Assembly: GCA_963734295.1 (NCBI GenBank)
Contig: CAVTGS010000024.1
Coordinates: 1-64,000, forward strand
Source of the DNA: JAEUMW01 sp963734295
GTDB lineage: Bacteria > Pseudomonadota > Gammaproteobacteria > Burkholderiales > JAEUMW01
Reading direction: 5' to 3'
DNA: 64,000 bases
Shown piece by piece: positions 45,065-55,342 of the stretch. Each line of letters opens with the position of its first letter. Positions within the stretch are counted from its first letter, which is position 1. The notes below the pieces were generated by a model that worked only from the letters and a program-made list of their open reading frames with translations, was not told the DNA's origin and did not search any database. A program made the position numbers and the translations under genes.

Positions 45065-46057
45065 TCAATCGCCGAACGACGCCGCCAGGAGCGCGTCGTC
45101 GACGGCGCCGGCCCGAAAGACCTTGCCGGTCCTCGCGTTGCACACCACGGCAGCAGCGGGTGCGAAGAGATTCGCATCGATCTTGTAGAAATCGTATTGC
45201 ACCGCCTTGAACACCTCCGCGAAGGGTCGTCCGTAATCGCCGCAGGCGCTGGAAGGCAGCCGCTGCGCGAGGTCCTGCGCCGCATCGTCCTCGGTGTCGA
45301 CGAAGAGCTCGACCACACCGCCGAAGATGATGGCATCGTTGGTGCGCCCCATCGCGTGGAGGAAATCCGGCGCGGGCGGCGGTACCGGCGCCGAACCGGA
45401 CCCGTCCTGTACCTGTTCGAGCGGGAAGCCGAGGGTATGCACCTTGTGCAGTGCCACCTCGAGCACGCGCGCCGCGATCTGCACCACGCCCGCGAGGCTC
45501 TGCGTCGGCGTCAGGATGAAGGTGAGATTCTCGGGCTCGATGCCGCAGTCCCGCGTGACCTTCTCGACTACGGCAGGAGGCGGCGTCTGGCCGACTTCGA
45601 GCACGAGGCAGGTCGCATCCGCCGCGTCTCGGTAGCCGAGCTCCCTGAAGAGCGCCTCCTTCACCGACAGCGAGCGCCCCGGTCCTGACCCGAGGGCGCG
45701 AAACGCGCCCTTCCCTTCGCCGGCGGAGAGACTCCACCCGGCATACTGGCTGCCCAAGCAGGCCAGAACGGGATCGGACGCGAGCACGCTCACCCGGAGC
45801 GGCCAACGGTGCGGCGTCGATATGAGCCGCACTTCGCCCATGCCGCCCAGGCAGATCTCGGCGATACGCCGCCCGGCTTCGAGCCCCCCCACGTGCGCGA
45901 TGCCGGCGTCGACGATGCGGCAGCCGCTCGCATGCGTCGCAACGCCGATGCGCAGCCGCGCGGCATCGCGCACCAGCGCCTCCACCAGCGGTTGCGCTGC
46001 GGCGTTGATGCTGGGACGCGCGCGCGCGTCGTCCGCCGCCCGTTCGGGCACGTTCAT
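45065..46057 (-). CDS. mch: Methenyl-H4MPT cyclohydrolase
   Basis: A 330-residue Mch opening methenyl-H4MPT to formyl-H4MPT. Typical segments are GEVRLISTPHRWPLRVSVLA, GSGPGRSL, CGIEPENLTFILTPTQSLAG and VQYDFYKIDANLFAPA. Normal length. Operon with mtdB upstream and the ligases downstream. Confidence 0.95.
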   Translation of the reverse strand: MNVPERAADDARARPSINAAAQPLVEALVRDAARLRIGVATHASGCRIVDAGIAHVGGLEAGRRIAEICLGGMGEVRLISTPHRWPLRVSVLASDPVLACLGSQYAGWSLSAGEGKGAFRALGSGPGRSLSVKEALFRELGYRDAADATCLVLEVGQTPPPAVVEKVTRDCGIEPENLTFILTPTQSLAGVVQIAARVLEVALHKVHTLGFPLEQVQDGSGSAPVPPPAPDFLHAMGRTNDAIIFGGVVELFVDTEDDAAQDLAQRLPSSACGDYGRPFAEVFKAVQYDFYKIDANLFAPAAAVVCNARTGKVFRAGAVDDALLAASFGD

Positions 46058-46087
46058 CTCTTCCCTCCTCCTCTTCCAACTACCGCG

Positions 46088-47224
46088 TCATGCGGCAAGC
46101 GGCATGACGTTGCGCCGTATGATTCGGCTTCGCTCGTCGAGCTGTTTTCTGACTTGGGGCACGCTCGGTCCAGCGGCGTGCACGGTACAAATCGGCGCGC
46201 CCGGCGCAAACAGCGCACCGGGTGCCGGTCGATCGCCGACCCACTCGGGCCAGCGCAGTCGCGGTGGGAGCGTGAGCGCAGCCGGCGCGTACACGACGGC
46301 CTGCCCGCGCACGGCGTCGGGTTCGATGCGACCCTCGGGCAATCGGCCGGTGCAGGCGTTTACGTGCCAGTCGAAGAGCCCCCCCGCCGCACGGGCGTCG
46401 TAGAGTTCGGCGGTGGCGGTGGGGCGCGGATTGATCTCCAGAAAATGCGGCTGACCCGCTTCGTCCAGGATGAAGTCGATGCCGTTCAGGCCGACGAGCC
46501 CGGCCGCCCCGGTGAGCCGCGCGACCCAATCTTCGACCTCGGCACGCGCCGCCGCCGGGACCGACGCATCCGAGAGGGCGCCGCCGAAGGAATAAGGCCG
46601 TCGCACACAGTCCGCACCCGCGGGCCATTGTTCGCTCACGCCGATCGGCCGCGCACGGCGACCGTCGGCGACGAAGAGGGAAGACAGGTTGCGACCGGCA
46701 ACGAAGCGCTGGAAGTAGCGACCGGGCCGGGGCTTCGACCCGCGGCTCGCCGCGCCCACGTGGGCACCGCCGGCGCCGCCGGCCTGCTTGACGAGCCAGC
46801 CACGCGGGTCGGACGGTGGCTCGAAGCGAACCGCCGGCGCGGAGATACCAAGAGACCGCAGGAGAGGGAACAGCGTCTGCGGCGCCTTCACGCGCGCGAC
46901 CGTCTCCGGAGAATTGCCGAACAGCCTGCGACCCGCCGCGAGGCGCGCGAGGAGACGCACCCTGCCCTCCAGCCCGGAGCCGAAGACGAGGCCCGCGCAC
47001 GCCCCCGGCGCGGCCAGTGCCGCCGCGGCATCGAGCAGTCGACGCGAGTGAAACCGGAGCGCGCGATCCGCAGCCACCCGCCGCACCGCATCGCAGCACG
47101 CCGCGGTGTCCGAGTCCGCGAACAGATCGAGCACGACCGCGCGCGCGCCCGCACGCCGCGCCATCGCGGCCAGGGCGCGACCCGACACCGAGACGATCAG
47201 GAACGGTCGCGTGTCACGCCACAT
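46088..47224 (-). CDS. ATP-grasp protein of the H4MPT cluster
   Basis: A 378-residue ATP-grasp protein unlike the RimK and MfnD types. LVKQAGGAGGAHVGA is the ATP loop and PHFLEINPRPTATAELYD the Mg site. Homologues lie beside mtdB and mch in methylotrophs; the substrate is not established. ATG 47224 overlaps the mtdB stop by 11 bp. Confidence 0.85.
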   Translation of the reverse strand: MWRDTRPFLIVSVSGRALAAMARRAGARAVVLDLFADSDTAACCDAVRRVAADRALRFHSRRLLDAAAALAAPGACAGLVFGSGLEGRVRLLARLAAGRRLFGNSPETVARVKAPQTLFPLLRSLGISAPAVRFEPPSDPRGWLVKQAGGAGGAHVGAASRGSKPRPGRYFQRFVAGRNLSSLFVADGRRARPIGVSEQWPAGADCVRRPYSFGGALSDASVPAAARAEVEDWVARLTGAAGLVGLNGIDFILDEAGQPHFLEINPRPTATAELYDARAAGGLFDWHVNACTGRLPEGRIEPDAVRGQAVVYAPAALTLPPRLRWPEWVGDRPAPGALFAPGAPICTVHAAGPSVPQVRKQLDERSRIIRRNVMPLAA

Positions 47225-48117
47225 ACTTGCGCGCCATCGCGAAGGCGTCGCGGAAATCGAGGTAGAGCGGCTTCTGCGCGTCGAGCATGGCCTCGAACAG
47301 GCCGCGCTGGACTTTGTACTTGATGTCTCCGACCGCGAGCGCCCCAATGCCCACGGCCTTGCCGGAAGCCGGCTGCGAGCGGTGCGCCCTTGTCCATCAC
47401 GCCGACCCCCTCGATCCCGGCGGGTGGTACCGCGTTCACGTCGCCGGCCACGAGCAGTCGCCCGGCCTGCGCGAGCTCGTCGCGCGAGAGCACCTGGATG
47501 CCGGCCTTGGCGGTGGCCAGCACGACATCGACGGTCTCGATCAGCGCCGCCTTCTGCTCGCTCGAGCCTGCTTCGGCCGGCTGCGTGGAAGCACCGTAGC
47601 GCGCGTTGCATACTTCCGAGGTCATGCGGGCGCGATTGGCGCTCGAGTGGCTCGCGATCATCACGTTCGCGCCTGCGCCCGAGGCGAGCACTGCCGCGGC
47701 AGCCCCCACCGGGCCGGTGCCGCCGAGAACGAGCACGTTCTTGCCCTGGAAATCGGTTTGAAACTTCTGCTTGAGCTGGGCCTCCGCACACGCCACGAGG
47801 GCAGCCGCGGTGGTGAACGCTCCGCTCGGATCCGCGAATACCGACACCTCGAACGGCGGCACCATCGAGCTGCGCGCCGCGTCCAGCATGTCGGCCGCCA
47901 GACCGATCTCGCGGCCGCCGATGAAGATGCCCGTGCGCTTAACGCCGGAGGGTCCGCGCGAGAAGATCGCGTCCTGCGTGAGCGGTTGCACCTGGTCGAG
48001 CGTGGCATCGGTATACGGCACGACCGCATCGTAGCCGGCGTCATACGCCATGTTCACGTCGAAGGGGCTGACGTTCCGGGTCGGGGTCAGCATGTGCAGG
48101 ATGTAGAGTTTTTCCAT
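47214..48117 (-). CDS. mtdB: NAD(P)-dependent methylene-H4MPT dehydrogenase, apparent frameshift
   Basis: MtdB oxidises methylene-H4MPT to methenyl-H4MPT. The start MEKLYILHMLTPTRNVSPFD, the Rossmann loop LVLGGTGPVGAAA and AGDVNAVPPAGIEGVGVMD are as expected. After GAPLAAG an extra T near 47373 shifts the frame; the correct reading continues SGKAVGIGALAVGDIKYKV and ends ARKYVA at 47214. Corrected length is about 300 residues. Confidence 0.92.
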
Positions 48118-48143
48118 GATCCCCGTCGCGAAAAGTACTGCAA

Positions 48144-49163
48144 CTAGCGCGCGCGCTGCGCTGCGCTCAGGCCCGCGGCCCGGGCGGGCTGGAGCGCGAT
48201 CTCGCCGCCCCGATTGCGACCGCGGGCGATGACGAACGTGAGCCCCGCGCCCGCGAACTGCTTTTCCAGCAGGGCGACCGATCTGGCGGCGAGCGCTTCG
48301 GACTCGACCACTCCGAATCCGGTCGGGCCCCAGGAGCTCTGCCCGATGCAAGTCACACCCTCCGCCTCGAGCCGCGCCAGCGCCGCGGCCACCAGTGCAC
48401 TCGCGAACCGCCCGCCCTGAGCGGACGCGAAGTGGTCGCCGACGATTCGCTGCAGCTCGGCGACCGCGCGCCCGAATTCGAAGAGGTCGTGCTCGGCCAG
48501 CGCCGGCAGCAGATTCATCATCACCAGGCGGCACAGGTGCGCCGCCCGCGCCTCGGGGAACGGCGGCAGCGCGCGGAAGGCCGCCTTCTCGGCCGCGCCG
48601 TGCAGCCCCTGCGCGGCCGGGTGCAGGATCAGCACCACGCGCCAGTGCTCGGGAAACTCCAGACGACTGGTGATCGGCGGTGGCGCATCGGCTGCGCCCC
48701 GTCCACCGTCGACCAGGAATCCGCCGCGCTCGAAGGCGCCGATGCCGATGCCCGAGCGGCCGCCGCGATCGAGAATTCCGGCAATGTCGCGGGGCGTGAG
48801 CGCGAGTCCGAACACCTTCCCAAAGGCGCAGCCCACGGCGAGCGCGAGCTGCGTGCCCGACCCCAGCCCGGCATGCTCGGGAATCCCGTCCAGCACCACC
48901 ACACGCATGCCGGGCCGCACCCCGGTCGCCTCGCGCAGCAAATCGAGCGAGCGCAGCACGCGGCGCATCTGCGGCCCGTCGGCTTCGACCCGATCCGCCC
49001 GGGTGGCGCAAACGCGGGTACGGATCCCCTCGAGGGTGAGGCCCACGCTGCCGAAGCGGCGGCCCGCCCCACTGCTCAAATCCATGAAGCCCAGGTGCAG
49101 CCGTCCCGGCGCCTCGACGATCACGCCCTCCTGACGCACTGCGGAAAGCGGCGGCGGGCTCAT
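48144..49163 (-). CDS. mptG: Beta-ribofuranosylaminobenzene 5'-phosphate synthase
   Basis: A 339-residue GHMP-kinase-fold enzyme that joins p-aminobenzoate to PRPP, first dedicated step of H4MPT synthesis. APGRLHLGFMDLSSGAGRRF, HAGLGSGTQLALAVG and GQSSWGPTGFGVV are family features. ATG 49163 is chosen over upstream in-frame codons that add unrelated sequence. First gene of the minus-strand C1 run. Confidence 0.93.
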   Translation of the reverse strand: MSPPPLSAVRQEGVIVEAPGRLHLGFMDLSSGAGRRFGSVGLTLEGIRTRVCATRADRVEADGPQMRRVLRSLDLLREATGVRPGMRVVVLDGIPEHAGLGSGTQLALAVGCAFGKVFGLALTPRDIAGILDRGGRSGIGIGAFERGGFLVDGGRGAADAPPPITSRLEFPEHWRVVLILHPAAQGLHGAAEKAAFRALPPFPEARAAHLCRLVMMNLLPALAEHDLFEFGRAVAELQRIVGDHFASAQGGRFASALVAAALARLEAEGVTCIGQSSWGPTGFGVVESEALAARSVALLEKQFAGAGLTFVIARGRNRGGEIALQPARAAGLSAAQRAR

Positions 49164-49513
49164 GCCTCGCGCGCCCGCGCGAGGCAATGCGCGGCAGCAA
49201 TCGCTATGCCACTGAGATTCGCCTTGCTGTTCGGATGAATCGGCGCGCCCATGGAGCGAAGCCTGCGACAGGAGCGGAGCAGAGTGTCCCACGCCGGGAG
49301 CAGTCGGCGCCCAGCGCCGAGGTGCCCCAGACTGGGGGCCCGGAGGGAATGCAATCCATCTGAACTATAGCAAATCGAATCGCGCACCGGGTCTTCTTGT
49401 ACACCCGCTACGCCGCGTGCAAACGCCTTCGAATCGCGGGTACACTTCGACGGTTCGCCGCAACGATCACAGCGCCAGTGCTCCGCGCGGCCCCGACACC
49501 GGCGTCCCTCCCG
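49164..49513. promoter_or_regulatory. Divergent intergenic region between mptG and fhcB
   Basis: A 350-base gap separating the two main divergent C1 operons, so both promoters must lie here. It is less GC-rich around 49360-49380 (ACTATAGCAAATCG). I see no clear operator or RNA structure. Confidence 0.5.
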
Positions 49514-50791
49514 ATGAAGAGCCTCGCCATCGAGCGACACGACGTTCCCTGTCCCTTCTGCGGTCTCGCCTGCGACGACCTCGCCATCGCCGTCTCGGCG
49601 GACAGTATCGAGGTGCGGGCCAACGGCTGCCACCTCGCGGCGTCCGCGTTCGCGCGCGCCGGGCGCGGCGCAGCGCAGCAACCGCGGGTGAACGGTGTTG
49701 CGGCGCCGCTTGCCGACGCGGCGGCGCATGCCGCGCACATCCTCGCTGCAGCGCACCTGCCCCTCATTGCCGGGCTCGCGACCGACGTCGCCGGCGCCCG
49801 CAGCGCCCTCGCGCTGGCCGACCGTGTTGGCGCAACGACCGATCACCTGGGCTCCGCGGCCAAGCTGCGAAATCTGCTGGTGCTGCAGGATGCCGGGTGG
49901 ATCACGACCACGCTCACCGAGGTGCGCAACCGTGCCGATCTCCTGATTCTGGTCGGCACCGACGTCGTGAGCCGGTTCCCGCGCTTCTTCGAGCGCGTGG
50001 TCTGGGTGGCGGATGCGATGTTCGACCTCGACCCCGGGAAGCGCGAGATCGTCTATCTCGGCGAGGCCGCGCACACCGACGCGGGCATCGCACCCGACGG
50101 CCGCGCGCCGACCGTCATCCCCTGTGACAACCGCCGCCTGGGCGAAGTCCTCGGCGCGCTGCGCGCCGTCCTGGCGGGCCGGCGCGTGCCTCGGGACGAG
50201 ATCGCGGGCGTTCCGCTGGCGGCGCTCGACTCCCTGGCGGCGCGGATGAAGCAGTCGCGGTATGGGGTCGCGGCGTGGTCCGCGGGCGATCTCGATTTCC
50301 CGCACGCCGAGCTCGCGGTGCAGACACTGACCGACCTCGTCCGCGATCTCAACCGGACGACCCGATTCAGCGGCCTGCCGCTGGCGGGCACCGACGGCGA
50401 CTTCACCTTCAACCAGGTGCATACCTGGCAGACCGGTTTCCCGTTCCGCACCAGCATGGCATCGGGTCACCCGGTCTACGATCCTTATCACTACGGCACA
50501 GACCGCCTGCTCGCGAGCGGCGAGGCGGATGCCTTGCTGTGGGTGTCGAGTCTCAACCCGGATCGCCTCCCGCCTGCCACGGCGGTCCCCACCATCGTTC
50601 TCGGCCACGGCAGCATGGCGCTGCCGCGCGAGCCGGAGGTCTTCATTCCCGTCGCCACACCGGGCGTCGACGACAGCGGACACTTCTACCGCGCGGACAA
50701 GGTGGTGGCGCTGCCGCTCCGCAAACTGCGCGAATCGTCGCTGCCGAGCGCCGCGGCGGCGCTCGACGCAATCCTCGCCGCGCTCGGATGA
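49514..50791 (+). CDS. fhcB: Formyltransferase/hydrolase complex subunit B
   Basis: A 425-residue FhcB, homologous to formylmethanofuran dehydrogenase subunit B. It keeps CPFCGLACDDLAI near the N-terminus. Later DNRRLGEVLGALRAVLAG and GLPLAGTDGDFTFNQVHTWQ are typical. In aerobic methylotrophs the complex lacks redox activity and transfers the formyl group. ATG 49514; its stop overlaps fhcA (ATGA). Intact, unlike the other three fhc genes. Confidence 0.93.
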   Translation: MKSLAIERHDVPCPFCGLACDDLAIAVSADSIEVRANGCHLAASAFARAGRGAAQQPRVNGVAAPLADAAAHAAHILAAAHLPLIAGLATDVAGARSALALADRVGATTDHLGSAAKLRNLLVLQDAGWITTTLTEVRNRADLLILVGTDVVSRFPRFFERVVWVADAMFDLDPGKREIVYLGEAAHTDAGIAPDGRAPTVIPCDNRRLGEVLGALRAVLAGRRVPRDEIAGVPLAALDSLAARMKQSRYGVAAWSAGDLDFPHAELAVQTLTDLVRDLNRTTRFSGLPLAGTDGDFTFNQVHTWQTGFPFRTSMASGHPVYDPYHYGTDRLLASGEADALLWVSSLNPDRLPPATAVPTIVLGHGSMALPREPEVFIPVATPGVDDSGHFYRADKVVALPLRKLRESSLPSAAAALDAILAALG

Positions 50792-52463
50792 CCGCGACGA
50801 TGCTCAAGCTCAAGGGCGGAACCGTCGTCGATCCCGCCCACGGCGTGCGCGGCGAGGTGCGCGATGTCTTCGTCCAGGACGGCCGCATCGTCGCGGACCC
50901 GGGTCCGGCAGGGCACATCGAACGCGACATCGACGCGACCGGCATGATCGTGATGGCGGGCGCAATCGACCTGCACACCCACATCGGCGGCGGCAAGGTG
51001 AACATCGCCCGCGCCATGCTGCCGGAAGATCACCGCGGCGACCTCGTCGACCGCACCGCGCTCACCCGCTCCGGCTGCGGCCACGCGGCGCCCTCCACGC
51101 TCACGACCGGCTACCGCTATGCCGAGATGGGCTACACCGCCTGCTTCGAGCCGGCCATGCTGCCGATCAACGCGCGGCAGGCGCACATGGAGATGGGCGA
51201 CACGCCGATCGTCGACAAAGGCGCTTACGCGATGCTCGGCAGCGACGACTTCCTGCTGCGCATGCTGGCGGCGAACGCGGAGCAGCAGGCGATCAACGAC
51301 TACGTGGCCTGGACCATCACCCACGCCCAGGCGATCGGGCTCAAGGTGGTGAACCCGGGCGGCATATCAGCGTTCAAGTTCAACCAGCGCATGCTCGACC
51401 TCGACGAAGCGCACGCGTACTACCGCGTGACGCCGCGCCGGATCCTGCAGATGCTCGCGCGGGCCGTGCACGAGATCGGCGTGCCGCATCCGCTGCACGT
51501 CCACGGCTGCAACCTCGGCGTGCCCGGCAACGTGGACACGACGCTTGCGACGATGGACGCGGTCGAGGGCCTGCCGATGCACCTCACCCACATCCAGTTC
51601 CACAGCTACGGCACCGAAGGCGATCGCAAGTTCTCCTCCGGCGCAGCGCGCATCGCGGAGGCCATCAACGCCCGCCCGAACATCAGCGTCGACGTCGGCC
51701 AGATTCTGTTCGGCCAGACCGTCACCGCGTCCGGCGACAACATGGCCCAGTTTCGCAACGCCGGCGCCGGCAGCCCGAAGAAGTGCGGTGGTGATGGACA
51801 TCGAGTGCGACGCCGGCTGCGGCGTCGTGCCGTTCAAGTACCGCGACCAGAACTTCGTGAATGCGCTGCAGTGGGCGATCGGGCTGGAGATTTTCCTGCT
51901 GGTCGACGATCCGTGGCGCATCTTCCTCACCACCGATCACCCCAACGGCGCGCCGTTCACGACCTATCCGCATCTCATCCGCCTGCTGATGGACAAGACC
52001 TTCCGCAACGAGAAGCTGGCGGGTCTCAATCCCGATGCGCAGAAACTTTCGAACCTCGGTGCGATCGACCGCGAGTACTCGCTCTACGAGATCGCGATCA
52101 TGACCCGCGCGGCACCCGCGCGCACGCTCGGGCTCGCGGACCGCGGCCACCTCGCGCCCGGCGCGGCGGCCGACATCACCGTGTACCGCCCCGACCCCGA
52201 CCCCGAAGTCATGTTCGCCAAGACCGGCCTACGTCTTCAAGGACGGAGAACTGGTGGCACGCGACGGCGCGATCGTGAAGGTGACGTGGGGCAACACCCA
52301 CGTGGTGAAACCGCCCTACGATGCCGCGATCGAGAAGCAGCTCGAACCGTACTTCGAGCGCTATCACACGATGCGCATGGGCAACTTCAAGATCGGCGAC
52401 GACGAGATGTGCGAGTGCGGACACGGGTCGAAGCTGGTTCGGCACGCATGTCGGAAGGCGTGA
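50788..52463 (+). CDS. fhcA: Formyltransferase/hydrolase complex subunit A, apparent frameshifts
   Basis: FhcA is the amidohydrolase subunit that releases formate from formyl-methylofuran. AGAIDLHTHIGGGKVNIARA holds the HxH metal ligands, and HVHGCNLGVPGNVDTTLATM a later His pair. The frame breaks twice. Near 51781, GSPKK should pass to AVVMDIECDAGCGVVPFKYR. Near 52229 an extra G (ACCGGCC for ACCGCC) should lead to AYVFKDGELVARDG. It ends GHGSKLVRHACRKA. Corrected length is about 558 residues. Confidence 0.92.
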
Positions 52464-52555
52464 AAATGGGAAGGGGGAAGCGGGAAGGCGGAAGGGCAAA
52501 AGAGCGCGCGGCACGCGACCATCCCGCCTCCCGCCTCCCGCCTCCCCTCAATGCA
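52464..52555. repeat. Purine/pyrimidine repeat gap between fhcA and fhcD
   Basis: GGGAAG-type repeats on the left face a CCCGCCT heptamer in three or more tandem copies on the right (52521-52550), so the transcript can fold into a long hairpin. It sits directly before the fhcD start. Confidence 0.6.
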
Positions 52556-53436
52556 ATGAACCTCAACGGCGTCGACATCGACGACACCTTCGCGGAAGCC
52601 TTCGGCATGAAGGCGACGCGGGTGCTCGTCACCGCGCAGAACCTGCAAGTGGGCGTACCACGCCGCGAACGCCGCGACCGGCTTCGCCACGTCGGTGATC
52701 GCCTGCGGCTGCGAGGCCGGCATCGAGCACAAGCTCGAGCCCGGCGAGACGCCCGACGGTCGTCCCGGGGCGTCGATGCTGTTCTTCGCGATGTCCGGCA
52801 AGGAGCTCGCGAAGCAGGTCGAGCGCCGCGTCGGCCAATGCGTGCTGACATCGCCCGACGAGCGCCGCGTTCGCGGGCATCGACGACGGCGAACCGATTC
52901 CGCTGGGCAAGAACCTGCGCTTCTTCGGCGACGGCTTCCAGATCTCCAAGCTGATCGACGGCAAGCGCTACTGGCGCGTGCCGGTCATGGACGGCGAGTT
53001 CCTCGTGCAGGAGACGACCGGCATGGTGAAGGCCGTGGGCGGCGGCAACTTCCTGATCCTCGCCGACTCGCAGCCGCAGGCCCTGGCCGCCTGCGAAGCC
53101 GCGATCGCGGCCATGCGCAAGGTCCCGAACGTGATCATGCCGTTCCCCGGCGGCGTGGTGCGCTCGGGCTCCAAGGTCGGCTCGAAGTACAAGGCACTGA
53201 TGGCGTCCACCAACGACGCGTTCTGCCCGACCCTCCGCGGCATCACCCGATCGGAGCTTGCCGAGGGCATCGAGTCGGTGATGGAGATCGTGATCGACGG
53301 CCTGACCGACGCCGACATTCGCGTGGCGATGCGCGCCGGCATCGCGGCGGCCTGCGCGCTCGGCGCCGCGAACGGCATCCGCCGCATCAGCGCCGGCAAC
53401 TACGGCGGCAAGCTCGGGCAGTTCCACTTCAGTTGA
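52556..53436 (+). CDS. fhcD: Formylmethanofuran:H4MPT formyltransferase subunit, apparent frameshifts
   Basis: FhcD moves the formyl group from H4MPT to methylofuran. MNLNGVDIDDTFAEAFGMKA opens the protein. Two single-base insertions break it: near 52649 (NLQ should continue WAYHAANAATGFATS) and near 52868 (SP should continue TSAAFAGIDDGEPIPLG). PFPGGVVRSGSKVGSKYKAL and ISAGNYGGKLGQFHFS close the protein. Removing both gives 292 residues, the normal Ftr length. Confidence 0.93.
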
Positions 53437-53467
53437 GGGAATCATGGCATGAGCCACCGGCGAGGGG

Positions 53468-53486
53468 CCCCATCGGGACGATGGGG
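53468..53486. repeat. Hairpin between fhcD and fhcC
   Basis: CCCCATC, a 5-base loop and GATGGGG make a perfect 7-bp stem in the 98-base gap. There is no T-run, so it may be a processing or stability element and not a terminator. Confidence 0.5.
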
Positions 53487-53534
53487 ATCGACGGCAAGGG
53501 CGTCGAGCCCGCGATCACGGACAGAGGCGGCGGG

Positions 53535-54348
53535 ATGAGCCCCCTGACGCTCACGCTGAAGAGACGTTCCCCGCCAGCGCGTCGACTGTTCCGCGCTGAC
53601 ACCGACCCGGCTCGAGGGCAGGTCGCCGCGCGACATCGCCGCCATCGAGCTTCCGTGCGGCAACCGCAAGCCCCGCGTCGACGAGCTGTTCGACCTGCAC
53701 GGGGAAGACACGTCGAACCTCGTCTTCCGCAACGCCTGCGACAAGCTCGACCGCATCGGGGAGGGCATGTTCGACGGTTCGATCGAGGTCGAGGGCGACG
53801 CCGGCGCGTACCTCGGGCTCGGCCTGCGCGGCGGCCGTATCACCGTCCGCGGCAACTGCGGCGCGTTCGCCGCGGCGGAGATGAAGCGCGGGCTCGTGCA
53901 CGTCTTCGGCAATGCCGGCGATTTTCTCGGTGCAGCGCTGCCCGGCAACCGTCAGGGCATGCGCGGCGGCATGGTGATCGTGAGCGGCAACGCCGGCGAT
54001 CGCTGTGGTGACCGTCTGCGCCGCGGCAGCATCCTGATCGAAGGGAACGCGGGTGATTACTGCGCCTCGCGCATGATCGCGGGTACTCTCGCGGTGCTCG
54101 GAACGCTGGGCGCCTATCCGGGTTTCGCGATGCGCCGCGGCACCCTGCTCCTCACCACGCTGCCCTCTTCGCTGCCCGCTACCTTCGGCGATTGCGGGAC
54201 CCACGATCTGCGCTTCCTGCCGCTCCTGATACGGTCCTGGAGGTCGCTCGACTCGCGGTTCGCCCGTCTCGCGCCGAGCGCTCGGGTGCGTCGCTACATG
54301 GGCGATCTCGCGTGCGACGGCAAGGGCGAAGTGCTGGTCTTCGCGTGA
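53535..54348 (+). CDS. fhcC: Formyltransferase/hydrolase complex subunit C, apparent frameshift
   Basis: FhcC is the beta-helix subunit related to glutamate synthase C-terminal and FwdC domains, seen in the repeated G-N-x-G pattern (GNCGAFAAAEMKRG, FGNAGDFLG, SGNAGDRCGDRLRRG, GNAGDYCASRM). An extra base near 53562 shifts the frame after MSPLTLTLK; the other frame gives DVPRQRVDCSALTPTRLEG. Corrected length is 270 residues. Confidence 0.92.
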
Positions 54349-54408
54349 ATTGCGGGCACACGGGTTGCCGCGCGTGGGGACGCGTCGATTGGGAGCATCG
54401 TCGCACCA

Positions 54409-55309
54409 ATGACAAGAGAATCGCTCACCCGCTTTGCCTGGCTTTCGATCGCGGCGGCGCTCGCCACCATCGCGCTCAAGGGCTGCGCATGGTGGCTCAC
54501 GGGGTCCGTCGGCCTGCTCTCCGACGCGCTCGAATCGTTCGTGAATCTCGCGGCGGCGATCCTCGCGCTGTGGCTGCTCCATGTCGCCGCCCGGCCGCCC
54601 GACGACGAGCACAGCTTCGGCCACGACAAGGCGGAATATTTCGCGAGCGGCATCGAGGGCACGTTCATTCTCGCCGCGGCAGCGGGCATTGCGGTGACCG
54701 CGGTGCCGCGGCTCCTGCAGCCGTCGCCGCTGGAGCAAGTAGGTTGGGGCCTCGCACTCTCGGCCGTCGCCGCGCTCGTCAATCTGTCGGTCGGACGAAT
54801 ACTGATTCGGGCGGGGAAGCAGCATCACAGCATCACGCTCGAAGCCGACGGGCAGCACCTGATGACGGACGTGTGGACCTCCGCGGGTGTGATCGTCGCG
54901 GTCGCGCTCGTGGCGGTGACGGGCTGGCTGCGCCTCGATCCGCTGATCGCGATCGCCGTAGCCGCCCACATCTGCATCACCGGGATTCGACTGATGCGGC
55001 GTTCCGTGAGCGGACTGATGGACACCGCACTCCCGGCGGAGGAGCGCGACCGCGTGCAGGCGATTCTCGACCGCCATCGGGTCCAAGGCGTCGACTTTCA
55101 CGCGCTGCGTACCCGCCAGGCTGGCCACCGGCGTTTCGTCTACTTTCACCTGCTGGTGCCGGGGGCGTGGTCGGTGGAGCAGGGCCACGACCTGATGGAA
55201 GGCATCGAGGGCCGAGATCCGTGCGAGCCTGCCCCATACCACGGTGATCGCACACCTCGAGCCCCTGGAAGATCCGAGCTCGTACCAGGACCTACACCTC
55301 GATCGCTGA
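54409..55309 (+). CDS. Cation diffusion facilitator family transporter, apparent frameshift
   Basis: About 299 residues: six transmembrane helices with the metal sites SDALESFVNLAA (helix 2) and HHSITLEADGQHLMTDV (helix 5), FGHDKAEYFASG in the loop, and a cytosolic C-terminal domain. It exports divalent metals such as Zn or Fe by proton exchange. An extra G near 55212 should be removed so that LMEGIE continues AEIRASLPHTTVIAHLEPL and ends at 55309. Confidence 0.9.
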
Positions 55310-55342
55310 CAGCAAATCGACGACAGCCGCCGTGAGACTGCG

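Noticed and set aside
52464..52555. CRISPR-like repeat array
   Set aside because: Heptamer repeats are too short, have no spacers and no cas genes are present.
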